DNA of 5,901 nt. It comes from Synergistaceae bacterium. Lineage in GTDB: Bacteria; Synergistota; Synergistia; Synergistales; Aminobacteriaceae. The stretch is from contig JAAYJB010000160.1 of assembly GCA_012523155.1 (NCBI GenBank), positions 1-5,901 of the forward strand, given 5' to 3'. Positions 5,712-5,901 of the stretch are shown in pieces. Below the pieces are notes generated by a model that was not told the DNA's origin, searched no databases, and worked only from the letters and a program-made list of their open reading frames with translations. The first letter of the stretch is position 1, and each line of letters begins with the position of its first letter. A program made the translations under genes and the position numbers.

Positions 5712-5901
5712 TCATAAATCAGCAGGAGAGCAGACAAAACGGTACCCGGCACCGTGGGCTGTCTGCAGAAAAAAAGGCCGGGAAGGGTCATCCTCTATTT
5801 TCTGGCGAAGCCGTACCACGTGCTGGTCTACGGTCCTGGTGGTCACCTCGCAGTCGATCCCCCAGATCTCCTCCAGAAGGACTTCCCTGGATACGACCTT
5901 C
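5712..5901 (-). CDS. OmpR/PhoB-family response regulator, C-terminal DNA-binding part (5' end outside window)
   Basis: The reverse strand is open from the right edge (first full codon at 5898-5900) to TGA at 5712-5714 and encodes 62 residues. They match the second half of an OmpR/PhoB-type winged helix. VVSREVLLEEIWG (2-14) corresponds to helices 1-2 and the transactivation loop. TRTVDQHVVRLRQKIEDDP (21-39) is the recognition-helix region with the typical RTVD-H---LR-K pattern. PFFLQTAHGAGYRFV (42-56) is the wing hairpin with the near-invariant G-x-GYRF. The protein ends CSPADL soon after the wing, as expected for a complete C-terminus. Such proteins are usually activated by a sensor histidine kinase, whose gene and the receiver domain would lie to the right. 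It is transcribed in the same direction as the TRAP operon, 126 bases ahead of the gntR start, with no clear terminator between. Confidence 0.9.
   Translation of the reverse strand, partial: KVVSREVLLEEIWGIDCEVTTRTVDQHVVRLRQKIEDDPSRPFFLQTAHGAGYRFVCSPADL

Noticed and set aside
5738..5756. Inverted repeat around CGGTACCCGGCACCG followed on the minus strand by TTTT, resembling a terminator
   Set aside because: It encodes the conserved G-A-G-Y-R-F wing of the response regulator, upstream of its stop codon; the stem is short with a G-T pair.
5525..5791. 88-codon minus-strand frame overlapping the response-regulator end, the promoter and the regulator start
   Set aside because: It would require the promoter and leader to be coding, and it is out of frame with both genuine proteins it overlaps.

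Overview
The window looks like chromosomal DNA from a bacterium with fairly GC-rich coding sequence and strong AGGAGG-type ribosome binding sites. TRAP carboxylate uptake beside a FadR-type regulator and a COG1237-type metallo-hydrolase is common in anaerobic amino-acid or organic-acid fermenters (Synergistota) and in some Desulfobacterota. The taxon is only an inference. No mobile elements, CRISPR arrays, tRNAs or rRNAs were seen, and there is no gene-free stretch longer than about 130 bases.

Layout. Positions 1-948 (+) hold the 3' part of a MscS-type mechanosensitive channel gene. It converges on everything else and is closed by a bidirectional hairpin terminator at 956-987. From 5585 down to 1013, all on the minus strand, lies what appears to be a complete five-gene operon: a GntR/FadR-type regulator, an MBL-fold hydrolase, then the three subunits of a TRAP transporter (DctP binding protein, DctQ small permease, DctM large permease). 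Gaps are 25, 46 and 37 bases, and dctQ and dctM overlap. A near-consensus sigma-70 promoter (TTGACA, 17-base spacer, TACAAT) with an A/T-rich upstream tract sits in front of the regulator, so both ends of the unit can be read from sequence. Positions 5712-5901 (-) hold the last 62 codons of an OmpR/PhoB-type response regulator.

Working model (inference). The regulator senses a small carboxylate through its FCD domain and controls its own operon, perhaps through a 13-base near-palindrome just after the predicted transcription start. DctP captures the substrate outside the membrane, and DctQ/DctM import it with an ion gradient. The MBL hydrolase, made from the same message, may process the substrate or a derivative. 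The transporter resembles the COG4663/COG4664 branch of TRAP systems (2-oxo acids, chloroaromatic acids and similar), but the substrate cannot be read from sequence.

Points worth a second look are the hydrolase embedded between regulator and transporter, a perfect inverted repeat that covers the regulator's ribosome binding site, a GC-rich hairpin without a U tract at the hydrolase-dctP junction, three start-site corrections, and an altered ligand-pocket motif plus a CxxC pair in the binding protein.
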